Positions 31,270 through 41,276 of a stretch of 64,000 nucleotides of DNA are shown here, piece after piece. The notes beneath the pieces were generated by a model. It did no database searches and had not been told where the DNA came from. It was given only the letters and a program-made list of their open reading frames with translations. This stretch comes from Gallionellaceae bacterium (GTDB taxonomy: Bacteria > Pseudomonadota > Gammaproteobacteria > Burkholderiales > Gallionellaceae), in assembly GCA_004297065.1 (NCBI GenBank), contig SCUU01000140.1, positions 1-64,000 of the forward strand, written 5' to 3'. Made by a program: the position numbers and the translations under genes. Numbering within the stretch: the first letter of the stretch is position 1; each line of letters starts with the position of its first letter.

Positions 31270-32790
31270 ATGTCCAATATCCAGCAGCAAGATTTCGTCG
31301 ACAGCATCGCCGACGCGCTACAGTTCATCTCCTATTACCACCCGCAGGACTACGTGCAGGTGCTGGCCGAGGCTTACCGGCGCGAGCAATCGCCCGCCGC
31401 GAAGGACGCGATGGCGCAGATACTCACCAATTCGCGCATGTGCGCTCTGGGCAAACGCCCCATCTGCCAGGACACCGGCATCGTGGTCGCTTTCGTGAAG
31501 GTGGGTATGGACGTGCGCTGGGCGGATGCTTCGATGAGCATCACCGACATGGTGAATGCGGGAGTGCGAAAAGCCTATTTGTTGCCGGACAACGTGCTGC
31601 GCGCCTCCATCGTGGCCGACCCGGCGGGGCGGCGCAAAAACACCGGAGACAACACGCCCGCCGTGGTGCATTACGAACTGGTGCCCGGCGACAAAGTGGA
31701 GGTGGACATCGCGGCCAAGGGCGGCGGGTCGGAGAATAAATCGCGCTTTGCCATGCTCAACCCCAGCGACGACATCGTGGAATGGGTGGTGGATCAATTG
31801 CCCGGCATGGGCGCTGGCTGGTGTCCGCCGGGGCAGCTCGGCATCGGCATCGGCGGCACGGCGGAGAAGGCCATGCTGCTCGCCAAGCAAGCCTTGATGC
31901 AGCCCATCACCATGACCGAACTCAAGGCCAGGGGGGCTGCGAACCGCATCGAGGAATTGCGCATCGAAATCTATGACCGCGTGAATGCATTGGGTATAGG
32001 CGCGCAGGGGCTGGGCGGGCTTACCACCATCCTTGATGTGAGCATACTCGATTACCCCACGCATGCCGCCTCCAAACCTGTCGCACTGATTCCCAACTGC
32101 GCGGCCACGCGCCACGTGCATTTCGCGCTGGACGGCAGCGGCGCGGCCAGCTTCGAGCCGCCCAAGATCGAGGACTACCCCGATGTGCACTGGCAGCCCG
32201 CACCCGATGCGCGCCGCGTGAGCCTAGATAGCGTCACCCGCGCCGACATCGCGCAGTGGCAGCCGGGCGAAACGCTGCTGCTCTCCGGCAAGCTGCTCAC
32301 CGGGCGCGACGCCGCGCACAAGCGCATGGTGGATATGCTGGCGAAGGGCGAAAAGCTGCCGGTGGATTTCACAGGCCGCTTCATCTACTACGTCGGCCCG
32401 GTCGATCCGGTGCGCGACGAAGTGGTTGGCCCCGCCGGCCCCACCACCGCCACGCGCATGGACAAATTCACCGACAGCATGCTGGAGATGACCGGACTCA
32501 TCGGCATGATAGGCAAGGCCGAACGCGGCAAGACCGGCATCGAGGCCATCAAGAAACATGGCGCGGTGTACCTCATCGCCATCGGCGGTGCGGCCTACCT
32601 CGTCGCCAAGGCCATCAAACAGGCGCGCGTGGCCGCCTTCGCCGATTTGGGCATGGAAGCGATCTACGAGTTCGAAGTGCAGGATATGCCCGTCACCGTG
32701 GCGGTGGATACGCAGGGGCGGTCGGTGCATGAGATGGGGCCGAAGGAGTGGCAGAGGAGGATTGCGGGGATACCGGTGAAAGTGGTGTGA
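31270..32790 (+). CDS. Fumarate hydratase class I
   Basis: RPICQDTGIVVAFVKVGMDV; YYVGPVDPVRDEVVGPAGPTTATRMDKF. Confidence 0.95.
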   Translation: MSNIQQQDFVDSIADALQFISYYHPQDYVQVLAEAYRREQSPAAKDAMAQILTNSRMCALGKRPICQDTGIVVAFVKVGMDVRWADASMSITDMVNAGVRKAYLLPDNVLRASIVADPAGRRKNTGDNTPAVVHYELVPGDKVEVDIAAKGGGSENKSRFAMLNPSDDIVEWVVDQLPGMGAGWCPPGQLGIGIGGTAEKAMLLAKQALMQPITMTELKARGAANRIEELRIEIYDRVNALGIGAQGLGGLTTILDVSILDYPTHAASKPVALIPNCAATRHVHFALDGSGAASFEPPKIEDYPDVHWQPAPDARRVSLDSVTRADIAQWQPGETLLLSGKLLTGRDAAHKRMVDMLAKGEKLPVDFTGRFIYYVGPVDPVRDEVVGPAGPTTATRMDKFTDSMLEMTGLIGMIGKAERGKTGIEAIKKHGAVYLIAIGGAAYLVAKAIKQARVAAFADLGMEAIYEFEVQDMPVTVAVDTQGRSVHEMGPKEWQRRIAGIPVKVV

Positions 32791-32821
32791 AAGAAAAGTC
32801 TAATTAAGGAGCGGAATAGGC

Positions 32822-33364
32822 ATGACTACTACTGACTTCCTGAAATTTGTCCCAAAGCCCATTGAGGCGATCGGCTTCAGAGCAGGTGACGGGCCAAATG
32901 TCCACTTCACATTTGCAATCATTCAGAGAACAACTGCGCTACGCGCATACAACAACTTTGGTAAAGGTCGTGACTGGATGGAAGAGCTTGCGACTGCATA
33001 TGTTGTTGCCCTAGCTACACGCTCGGCGGACACTCAACTTATGAAGCTTATCCAAAATGATTTGGTAGCTACAGTGTCGACTAGTTGTGGTCAGTGCAAA
33101 GATGCCAGCATCGGTCTAAATGTAATTAGAGGAAGGTTATTCCCCACTTTGAAGGAGCTACGGGAGCATGCCAATAAGCTTGTGCACCACCTCGACGATT
33201 CGATGAACAAAGGAGTTTCAGAACTGAATGTTGAAGGTGTGTTTAGTTATTGCCATCATCTATTTCAAGAAAACGCTGATGCACTTTTTGGTTTTATTCC
33301 AAACCCTACCGGATTGTTCCCGGAAGTGAAGTGTAGGAAATGCAGTTCGCGTACGGCGCAATAA
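32822..33364 (+). CDS. Hypothetical protein, possibly AbiU2/HEPN-like
   Basis: 180 aa; C-terminal helix ELREHANKLVHHLDDSM. Confidence 0.45.
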   Translation: MTTTDFLKFVPKPIEAIGFRAGDGPNVHFTFAIIQRTTALRAYNNFGKGRDWMEELATAYVVALATRSADTQLMKLIQNDLVATVSTSCGQCKDASIGLNVIRGRLFPTLKELREHANKLVHHLDDSMNKGVSELNVEGVFSYCHHLFQENADALFGFIPNPTGLFPEVKCRKCSSRTAQ

Positions 33365-33388
33365 CCAGCGGGCATTGCGCCGCATGGA

Positions 33389-33950
33389 TTCAACGCAAAA
33401 CCGTCGGGGGTAGCCCGACAGCTAGTCACTTTTTCTTGTCTCGCTAAGAAAAAGTAACCCAAAAGAAGGCGACCCCAGCTTGCCGCCCCTTCGGGGTTTC
33501 CTCGATTATTCGCAAACAAGCGGGGCTGCGGAACTCGCGCTGCGCGCTCAGACAGTCCTCGCCTAAACCCCCGCTTGTTTGCGAATAATCGAGGCGGCGC
33601 ACAGGGGAGGGGAAGTCAAAAGCGGTTTTGTGTGGGCACAAGTGCCCACGCCTTTTTTGTTGGCAGGTGAGCGCAACGCGCTCACCGCAAGGCCGCAGGC
33701 CTTGGGATTTTGTCTTTGACTCTTTATTCCCCTGTGTGCCGCCGAGTAGCGGAAAACGGTCAGGGGTAGTCGGCGAGGACTGTCTGAGCGCGCAGCGCGA
33801 GTTCCGCAGCCGCCTGACCGTTTGAGCAACGCAGGGAACCCACGAAGTGGGCGGCGCGCTGGGGTCGCCTTTTCTTGGGTTACTTTCTTTTTGGCGAAGC
33901 AAAAGAAAGTAACTTGCTGTCGGGCAACCCCCGACGGTTTTGCTTTGAAT
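33389..33950. repeat. ~560 bp giant nested inverted-repeat element
   Basis: Outer arms caaaaccgtcgggggtagcccgacag / ctgtcgggcaacccccgacggttttg; 39-bp arms gctgcggaactcgcgctgcgcgctcagacagtcctcgcc and its complement; internal 26-bp perfect IR 33500-33525/33569-33594. Confidence 0.92.
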
Positions 33951-34074
33951 GCAGCGCGCAGAGTGCAGAAGAGTAACAAGCAATCCCTTCCATGGATTTA
34001 TCCCCGCTTTTCGACTATCATGCGCCCCTGTCTTCGGGCGGTTTTCAGCCCGTGAGACGCAGATTTCAAGAATT

Positions 34075-34170
34075 GGCGGGTCTCCCCGCATTACAGCGCA
34101 GTGAACCTGGTCAGGTCCGGAAGGAAGCAGCCACAGCTGATGTCTGTAAGTGCCGGGGGTAAGGCTCGCC
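34075..34170 (+). ncRNA. ffs: 4.5S/SRP RNA
   Basis: Conserved core ggtcaggtccggaaggaagcagccac; closing stem ggcgggtc/ggctcgcc; immediately upstream of dnaX. Confidence 0.93.
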
Positions 34171-34213
34171 TCCTTATTTATCGAGGGTGTCACACTCGAC
34201 GGAGGCTGGGGGT

Positions 34214-35821
34214 ATGTCAGCGACTTCAGTATTAGCACGCAAATGGCGTCCCCGGAGCTTCGCCCAACTGGCGGGGCAGGAGCACGTGGTGCAGGCGCTG
34301 ACCAACGCGCTGACGCAGAATCGCCTGCATCATGCTTACCTTTTCACCGGCACGCGCGGCGTGGGCAAAACCACCATCGCGCGCATCTTCGCCAAATCCC
34401 TGAATTGTGAATCCGGCATCACGGCCACGCCTTGCGGCGTGTGCGGTGCCTGCAAAGAAATCGACAGCGGGCGTTTTGTTGACCTGATCGAGCTGGACGC
34501 GGCGTCCAACACCCAGGTGGACAACATGCGCGAGTTGCTGGAGAGCGCGCTGTACGCGCCGACCAGCGGACGCTTCAAGGTCTATATCATCGACGAAGTT
34601 CACATGCTGTCGAAGTCGGCGTTCAACGCGATGTTGAAGACGCTGGAAGAGCCGCCGTCGCATGTGAAGTTCATCCTCGCCACCACCGATCCGCAAAAAA
34701 TCCCCGTCACCGTGCTGTCGCGCTGCTTGCAATTCAATCTGAAGCAGATGCCGCCCGCGCTGATTGTGGGGCGCCTGCAATACGTGCTGGGCGAAGAGAA
34801 TATCCCGTTCGAGAACGGCGCATTGAGTCTGGTGGCGCGCGCGGCCCAAGGCAGCATGCGCGATGCGCTGAGTCTGATGGATCAGGCCATCGCCTACTCC
34901 TCCGGCAAGGTGGACGAGGCGCTGGTGCGCACCATGCTGGGGGCTATCGACCAAGGCTATCTATTCGATCTGCTGCAATTGCTGCGTGCGGGCGATGGCG
35001 CAGGGCTGTTGCGCATCGCCGACGACATGGCGTTGCGCAGCATCGCGTTCGGGGCGGCATTGCAGGATTTGGCCACGCTGTTGCACCGCATCGCGCTGGC
35101 GCAAACGATTCCGAACGCGATTGCGGATGACGAGCCGGAGCGCGCGCGCCTGCTGGAGCTGGCGCAGCAGTACACGCCGGAAGAAATCCAGTTGAATTAC
35201 CAGATCGCCATTCACGGGCGCAACGAGATTGATCTCGCGCCGGACGAGTACGCCGGGTTCACCATGACGCTGTTGCGCATGCTGGCGTTTGCGCCGCAGG
35301 CGGCGGGCGCTGCCGCGCCGGTGGCTAAGGTGCCGCCGGGCCAGGCTTATGCCGCGCCGCAGCCGGCAACCGCGATGCCCATTGCCGAAGCGCGCGCTGC
35401 CGTGGCGCAGGAGTCCGTTCCCGTTAAATACGCTGGCGGCACGCCGGATTGGAACACGCTGCTGGCGCAATTGAATCTGTCTGGTATGGCGCGCGAGTTG
35501 GCGAAGCACAGCGTGCTGGGGAGTTTTGCCGGGGGACGGTTGGTGCTGAATCTTGCGCCGCAGCACAAACAGTTGCAGAGCAACAAAATGGCGCAGGACA
35601 AATTGCAGGCGGCATTGAGCGATTACTTTGCGCAGCCGGTCAGGCTGGTGGTGGAATTAAGCGCGTCGAATGTCGTGGCTACGCCTGCTGCCGTCGAGCA
35701 GGAGGAAAAACGTACACGCCAGCAGCAGGCGGAAGAGGCGATCAAGCAGGATGCATTTGTGCGCGAGGCGCAGGCGGTGCTGGGCGCGCAGATCGTGGAA
35801 AGTTCAATCAAACCCGTGTAA
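34214..35821 (+). CDS. dnaX: DNA polymerase III subunits gamma/tau
   Basis: [44 protein letters not shown]. Confidence 0.97.
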   Translation: MSATSVLARKWRPRSFAQLAGQEHVVQALTNALTQNRLHHAYLFTGTRGVGKTTIARIFAKSLNCESGITATPCGVCGACKEIDSGRFVDLIELDAASNTQVDNMRELLESALYAPTSGRFKVYIIDEVHMLSKSAFNAMLKTLEEPPSHVKFILATTDPQKIPVTVLSRCLQFNLKQMPPALIVGRLQYVLGEENIPFENGALSLVARAAQGSMRDALSLMDQAIAYSSGKVDEALVRTMLGAIDQGYLFDLLQLLRAGDGAGLLRIADDMALRSIAFGAALQDLATLLHRIALAQTIPNAIADDEPERARLLELAQQYTPEEIQLNYQIAIHGRNEIDLAPDEYAGFTMTLLRMLAFAPQAAGAAAPVAKVPPGQAYAAPQPATAMPIAEARAAVAQESVPVKYAGGTPDWNTLLAQLNLSGMARELAKHSVLGSFAGGRLVLNLAPQHKQLQSNKMAQDKLQAALSDYFAQPVRLVVELSASNVVATPAAVEQEEKRTRQQQAEEAIKQDAFVREAQAVLGAQIVESSIKPV

Positions 35822-35844
35822 CAGTAAACTGGAGGAAGCGGCAA

Positions 35845-36162
35845 ATGATGAAGGGCGGATTGGCCGGGCTGATGAAGCAGGCGCAACAGATGCAAGCCAA
35901 CATGAAGAAGGCGCAAGAGGAGCTGGCGACCGTTGAGGTGGAAGGCCAGTCGGGTTCGGGCATGGTCAAAGTGACCATGACTTGCGCGCATGAAGTGCGC
36001 CGCGTGAATTTGGATCAGAGCGTGCTGGACGACAAGGAAATGCTGGAAGACCTGATCGTGGCGGCACTGAACGATGCGAACAAAAAAGCGGCTGAAACTT
36101 CGCAGAAACGCATGAGCGGCTTTACCGCGAGCCTGCCGCCGGGCATGAGTTTGCCGTTTTGA
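35845..36162 (+). CDS. ybaB: YbaB/EbfC nucleoid-associated protein
   Basis: [27 protein letters not shown]. Confidence 0.95.
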   Translation: MMKGGLAGLMKQAQQMQANMKKAQEELATVEVEGQSGSGMVKVTMTCAHEVRRVNLDQSVLDDKEMLEDLIVAALNDANKKAAETSQKRMSGFTASLPPGMSLPF

Positions 36163-36197
36163 AAAATTTGATCCGTGGCTAATTGGCTTTTGCATAA

Positions 36198-36797
36198 ATG
36201 AACACCCCCTCCAGTCTGGAAGATCTGATTAAGGCTTTACGCTGTCTGCCCGGTGTCGGGCCAAAGTCCGCGCAGCGTATGGCCTACCACCTGTTGCAAC
36301 GCGACCGGCAGGGTGCCCTGCACTTGGCGCATTCGCTGGATCACGCGGTTGAGAGCGTCAGGCATTGCGCCAAGTGCAACAATTTTTCCGAAGAAGAAAT
36401 TTGTGTCTTGTGCCGCTCGGCGCGGCGCGAGACGAATTTGCTCTGCGTGGTGGAGATGCCGTCGGACATGCTGATGATGGAGCAGGCGCAATGCTACCGC
36501 GGCATGTATTTTGTATTGATGGGGCGCCTGTCGCCGCTGGACGGTGTGGGCGCGCGGGAATTGCCGCTGGAGCGTTTGCTCGGGCGCGCGCAGGAACTGG
36601 CGTGCGAGGTGATCCTGGCGACGAATTTTACGGTCGAGGGAGAAGCCACTGCGCATTACCTGGCCACGTTGCTGCGCGCGCAAGGAATCAAGGTTTCGCG
36701 TATTGCCCGCGGCTTGCCCGTGGGCGGCGAATTGGAGCATGTGGATAGCGGGACGTTGGCGCAAGCGGTGCTGGAAAGGCGGGTGGTGACGGAATGA
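36198..36797 (+). CDS. recR: Recombination protein RecR
   Basis: [24 protein letters not shown]; Cys4 zinc motif; TOPRIM. Confidence 0.97.
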   Translation: MNTPSSLEDLIKALRCLPGVGPKSAQRMAYHLLQRDRQGALHLAHSLDHAVESVRHCAKCNNFSEEEICVLCRSARRETNLLCVVEMPSDMLMMEQAQCYRGMYFVLMGRLSPLDGVGARELPLERLLGRAQELACEVILATNFTVEGEATAHYLATLLRAQGIKVSRIARGLPVGGELEHVDSGTLAQAVLERRVVTE

Positions 36798-37753
36798 GCG
36801 ATCAACAAGAAATGCAAGAGCCTCAGGGCGAGCGTTTGCAAAAAATACTGGCGCAAGCGGGCGTCGGTTCGCGCCGCGAAATGGAAGAGTGGATCGTTGC
36901 CGGACGCGTGACGCTTAATGGCGAAGTGGCGACGTTGGGCATGCGTGCCGTCGCGGGAGATATGGTGTGCGCCGACAAGCGCGTAATACATGTCAAAGGC
37001 CAGGCGGCGCAAGGCTTACCGCGCGTGTTGCTGTACCACAAGCAAGAAGGTGAGATCGTCAGCCGCGCCGACCCGAAAAGCCGCAGCAGTGTGTTCGACA
37101 ACCTGCCCAAGCTGCGTGGGCAAAAATGGATCGCCATCGGGCGGCTGGATTTTAATACCAGCGGCTTGCTGATTTTTACTACCTCCGGGGAACTGGCGAA
37201 CCGTTTGATGCATCCGCGCTTCGAGGTCGAGCGCGAGTATGCGGTGCGCGTGCAGGGCGGGATGACGCCGGAGCAGATGAAGCAGATGACGCGCGAAGGT
37301 ATCGAACTGGAGGACGGCGTGGTCAAGTTTTCCAAACTGAGTGACGAGGGCGGCGAAGGCTTCAATCATTGGTACCGCATCGTCATCAAGGAAGGGCGCA
37401 ACCGCGAAGTGCGGCGCACTTTCGAGGCGCTGGGCTTGACGGTCAGCCGTTTGATGCGTGTGCGTTTCGGTATCGTCAACCTGCCGCCAAGCATCAAGCG
37501 CGGCAAGATGGCCGAACTGGGTGAGGGCGAGGTGAAAATGATTTTGGACTGGGTCGGGCTAGCGTCGGAGGCGTTCGAGCAACCGGAACCGGCAAAAGTA
37601 GAACGCCCTCGCCCGGGTAGCAAGCCAAGCAAAGAAAAAGAGCCGGGAGAAGCGAAGATGCCGGTAGCACGCAAAACAGCCGGTCGGCGCGGACAAGTAG
37701 ATATGTCGCGCGCACGCGCGCACCGGAAAATTAAAACTGGCGCGAAGTCATAA
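36794..37753 (+). CDS. rluB: 23S rRNA pseudouridine synthase RluB-type
   Basis: S4 domain; [26 protein letters not shown]. Confidence 0.93.
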   Translation: MSDQQEMQEPQGERLQKILAQAGVGSRREMEEWIVAGRVTLNGEVATLGMRAVAGDMVCADKRVIHVKGQAAQGLPRVLLYHKQEGEIVSRADPKSRSSVFDNLPKLRGQKWIAIGRLDFNTSGLLIFTTSGELANRLMHPRFEVEREYAVRVQGGMTPEQMKQMTREGIELEDGVVKFSKLSDEGGEGFNHWYRIVIKEGRNREVRRTFEALGLTVSRLMRVRFGIVNLPPSIKRGKMAELGEGEVKMILDWVGLASEAFEQPEPAKVERPRPGSKPSKEKEPGEAKMPVARKTAGRRGQVDMSRARAHRKIKTGAKS

Positions 37754-37833
37754 CTGTCGTTAAAATTCGCGAGGTTAAGCAGGATTCTTGAATAATGCGG
37801 CAATTTGCGAGAGCGAGTATCGGATAAGGTCGA

Positions 37834-39111
37834 ATGGAAGAGCGGGGCAATAAGACCATCATATGTAGCGTATTTTTTTTGGATATTGTCGAATATTCAA
37901 AAAAATCCGTTTCAGGGCAAATTTCCCTGAAAGAGCGCTTTAACGCCTTCTTATCCACCGCTATCCGCGATGTGCCGATCAATGATCGCATTATTCTGGA
38001 TACCGGGGATGGTGCGGCGATCAGTTTTTTGGGCGATGTCGAGGATGCGTTGCGTGCCGCGCTCAGTATGCGCAGCAGCCTGTTGAGCGAGGATGGTCTC
38101 AAAGATCCGCCTTTGCTGGTGCGCATGGGGGTGAATCTCGGTCCGGTCCGTTTGGTGAAAGACATCAACGGGCAGCCCAATATTGTGGGAGACGGAATTA
38201 ATGTGGCGCAACGCGTGATGGGGTTTGCCGCCCCAGGGCAGATACTAGTATCGCGCTCATATTACGATGCGGCTTCGCGCTTGTCGCAAGAATATGCCGG
38301 AATGTTCCATTTCGAGGGGTCGCGCACCGATAAACACGTGCGTGAGCATGAGGTATACGCGATCGGTCATCCCGGTGAATTGGCGTCAGCCCAGCAAGCC
38401 GGTCAGAAGTCCGCGACAAGATTATCTGCGGCATGGGGTGAATTCCGCGCGAAGAGCAAGGCGCACTGGGATGCATTGCTGGTTAAACATAACGAACTGG
38501 CCGCTTATGTTCGCGAGACGTTCAATCAGGCATCCGGCAAGCAGAAAGCGCTGTATGCCGGGCTGGTGACAGTGCCGTTTTTGTTGATATTGCTGTTGGT
38601 GGTCAAGTTGGCGCACAAGCAGGAAGCGCCGCCCAATGTGTTACCCAAGAATGCCGAGGTGTCTGCGCCTGCAAAAGTTGCCGGGACTCAATCGGGCGTG
38701 CAAGTTGCGACGGCCGCCCCCGTTGCGGCAACGGGGGCGGCAAAATCTGTGGTGCCGGCTTCCGAATTGAAAACGAAGGCGCAGTCAAAGAAAGAGGCGC
38801 AGAAAAAAACTGCTGAAAAGAAAGAGGCTGCAAAAAAAGAGACCTCAAAGAAAGACAAAAAAGATCATAAGGGCAAGGCAACGGGGCAGGCGAGCGGGGA
38901 GCCAGGGGTGCTTGCCTTGACGATTAAGCCATGGGGCGAGGTGTATCTGGATGGTAAAATGCAAGGCGTGAGTCCTCCTGTGACTAAACTTCAGGTTTCG
39001 GCAGGGGAGCACGTCATTGAGATACGCAATACAACGTTCCCTGCATATAAGCAGTCCATTAAAATCAAGGCCGGCGATAAAACGAGCATTAATTATAAAT
39101 TTGCCAATTAG
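37834..39111 (+). CDS. Adenylate/guanylate cyclase-homology protein with TM, Lys-rich linker and PEGA domain
   Basis: SVFFLDIVEYSKKS...ILDTGDGAAISFLGD...VRMGVNLGPV; TM VPFLLILLLVVKLA; C-terminal GEVYLDGKMQGVSPPVTKLQVSAGEHVIEIRN. Confidence 0.88.
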   Translation: MEERGNKTIICSVFFLDIVEYSKKSVSGQISLKERFNAFLSTAIRDVPINDRIILDTGDGAAISFLGDVEDALRAALSMRSSLLSEDGLKDPPLLVRMGVNLGPVRLVKDINGQPNIVGDGINVAQRVMGFAAPGQILVSRSYYDAASRLSQEYAGMFHFEGSRTDKHVREHEVYAIGHPGELASAQQAGQKSATRLSAAWGEFRAKSKAHWDALLVKHNELAAYVRETFNQASGKQKALYAGLVTVPFLLILLLVVKLAHKQEAPPNVLPKNAEVSAPAKVAGTQSGVQVATAAPVAATGAAKSVVPASELKTKAQSKKEAQKKTAEKKEAAKKETSKKDKKDHKGKATGQASGEPGVLALTIKPWGEVYLDGKMQGVSPPVTKLQVSAGEHVIEIRNTTFPAYKQSIKIKAGDKTSINYKFAN

Positions 39112-39134
39112 CCGATTGCATAGGAGACCTAATC

Positions 39135-39539
39135 TTGGATAGCAGCAAAAATATTTTTCTGGTGTGCTGGTGTGTGCTGGTGTTGGGCGGTTGCAGCACG
39201 GTGCTTTCTTGCGACGATGGCCGCGATGTCAGATGGTTCAGTAGTCCGACCGAGCATATGCTGAACAACGGCATCAAGAGTTATGAGGACGGGAATTATG
39301 CGGTGTCCATGACGACTTTGCAGGAGCTGATAGACAATAAAGAGGCCGCGAATAGCCAGCGGGTCGAGGCTTACAAGTATATGGCGTTCATGCATTGTCT
39401 CTCCGCAAGGGAAAAAATGTGCCGCGATTCATTCAAGAAAGCTCTCGAAATCGACGTGGGTTTCAACTTGAGTCCGGCTGAAGCCGGTCATCCTGTATGG
39501 GGGCCGGTATTCAACAGCGTGAAAAAGACTGCAAAATAA
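39135..39539 (+). CDS. TssQ-like lipoprotein
   Basis: Lipobox LVLGGCS; GIKSYEDGNYAVSMTTLQ...HPVWGPVFNSVK. Confidence 0.7.
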   Translation: MDSSKNIFLVCWCVLVLGGCSTVLSCDDGRDVRWFSSPTEHMLNNGIKSYEDGNYAVSMTTLQELIDNKEAANSQRVEAYKYMAFMHCLSAREKMCRDSFKKALEIDVGFNLSPAEAGHPVWGPVFNSVKKTAK

Positions 39540-39557
39540 CTTCTTGTTCGTGTAGCC

Positions 39558-40814
39558 ATGATCAGCCAGTTAGGGCGCTATGAAATTGTCTCCGAGCTCG
39601 GGCAAGGGGCGATGGGGGTCGTGTATAAAGCGACCGACCCGCTGATTGATCGCGTCGTTGCGATCAAGACCATCAATCTGGGGCTGGCCCAGGAAGAAAA
39701 GGAAGAGTACGAGGCCCGCTTCTACCAGGAAGCCAAAGCCGCAGGACGCCTGAGCCATCCCAATATCGTCACCGTCTACGATGTGGGGAAAAGCGGGGAT
39801 GTGGCTTATATCGCCATGGAGTTTTTGCAAGGCCGCGAAGTGCGCGACATGCTCAACGATGGGCGGGCGCTGCCTGTTGAGCAGGTTTTGGATATCGTGT
39901 CGCAAGTGGCTCTGGGTCTGGCTTATGCGCATGAGCATGGCATCGTACATCGGGATGTGAAGCCGTCCAATATCATGGTGATACGCGATGGGCATGTAAA
40001 GATCACCGATTTCGGCATTGCGCGGATGGAGTCGGCTGCCGTGCGCACGCAGACCGGCATGGTGCTAGGCTCACCCAAGTACATGTCTCCCGAGCAGGTT
40101 ATGGGAAAACTCATCGATCAGCGCTCGGACATTTTCTCTCTGGGGGTGATGTTGTATGAGATGCTGACGGGCAAAGCCCCATTCGTGGGCGAAAACGTCA
40201 ACGCCATCATGTATCAAACGCTGAATGGCGTTCCCCCTCCTCCCGGTACCGTCAATCCGGCAGTGCCTGACATGCTCAATTTCATTGTGGCCAAGGCGCT
40301 GGCGAAGGGTTTGGATGATCGTTACCAGAATGCCAAGGATATGGCGAATGATTTGCGCGCGTGTCGAGACACCTTGCCCCGCCAGTCGGTCTCTGTTGCT
40401 GTCCCCGCCAAATCGCCTGCATTGAGCAGTGCTGTCTTGTCTGATGCAACGCCTGTTGTGCCGCGCGTGGATGAAAGCGAAGAGTCCAAGCCGGTTCCGA
40501 CCCTTGGGCTGTCGGCGGCCTTCGACTCGTTTGGTGCGACCATGCGCTTGGCTGCAATGACCGCAAGCAGTGAGGATGTTGAAGAGCTATCCAAGACATT
40601 CAAGATGGCTCGTCCCAGTATGGAAGATATTAATCGTGCGGCACCGCAATCCCTCCCATCAAAGCCGGGCGCTCTTGTTGAGGCCAAGCCTGCTGCATCT
40701 CGAAAAGCCCAAGCAGTACCGGCAGATGCGCCCTCATCCAAAAAAGGGGGCGGGCTGCTGATTGCCATCGTTGTCATAGTGATTATCGGACTTGTCTTCA
40801 CCCTGCTGCGCTAG
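39558..40814 (+). CDS. Serine/threonine protein kinase with C-terminal TM
   Basis: LGQGAMGVVYKATD, IVHRDVKPSNIMV, ITDFGIARM, LGSPKYMSPEQV. Confidence 0.96.
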   Translation: MISQLGRYEIVSELGQGAMGVVYKATDPLIDRVVAIKTINLGLAQEEKEEYEARFYQEAKAAGRLSHPNIVTVYDVGKSGDVAYIAMEFLQGREVRDMLNDGRALPVEQVLDIVSQVALGLAYAHEHGIVHRDVKPSNIMVIRDGHVKITDFGIARMESAAVRTQTGMVLGSPKYMSPEQVMGKLIDQRSDIFSLGVMLYEMLTGKAPFVGENVNAIMYQTLNGVPPPPGTVNPAVPDMLNFIVAKALAKGLDDRYQNAKDMANDLRACRDTLPRQSVSVAVPAKSPALSSAVLSDATPVVPRVDESEESKPVPTLGLSAAFDSFGATMRLAAMTASSEDVEELSKTFKMARPSMEDINRAAPQSLPSKPGALVEAKPAASRKAQAVPADAPSSKKGGGLLIAIVVIVIIGLVFTLLR

Positions 40815-40847
40815 CCGCATACGTCACCGATTTTGAGTGTGGCGACC

Positions 40848-41276
40848 ATGCGGCGACACTTTGCGTTTCACCCCTCGAATGCCTTGACCCTGTTGCTCGT
40901 GTGCGCGCACGCTATTGTGGCGGGCGCATTTTTCTCCGTTCCGATTTCCAGAACAGCGCTGTCCCTGACGCTCGCCGCATTGTTTTGCAGCATGGCTTAT
41001 TACGTGCTGCGCGATGCGAGATTGAAGTTGGACGCCGCCTGGGTTGCGTTGAGATTGGAAGGCGACCGGGTCGTACTGGTCAACCGTAAAGGCGAAGAGT
41101 CGGCGGGCAAGCTGTTACGCGGCAGTGTGGTCATGCCGCATCTTGTGATTTTGAATATGGGCATCAATGGGCAGCGTCGCAGGTGCAATGTCGTACTCAT
41201 GTCGGACAGCATGGATGCAGAGTCTTTTCGCCAACTGCGTGTCGCATTGAAGTGGGGGGCGATACCTACTGCTTAA
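40848..41276 (+). CDS. YgfX-like membrane protein
   Basis: Two TM helices then a basic domain; position beside nadB/rpoE. Confidence 0.55.
   Translation: MRRHFAFHPSNALTLLLVCAHAIVAGAFFSVPISRTALSLTLAALFCSMAYYVLRDARLKLDAAWVALRLEGDRVVLVNRKGEESAGKLLRGSVVMPHLVILNMGINGQRRRCNVVLMSDSMDAESFRQLRVALKWGAIPTA

Noticed and set aside
33444-34238. 264-aa - strand ORF over the giant palindrome and ffs
   Set aside because: Translation of a non-coding inverted-repeat element and SRP RNA; not a credible protein.
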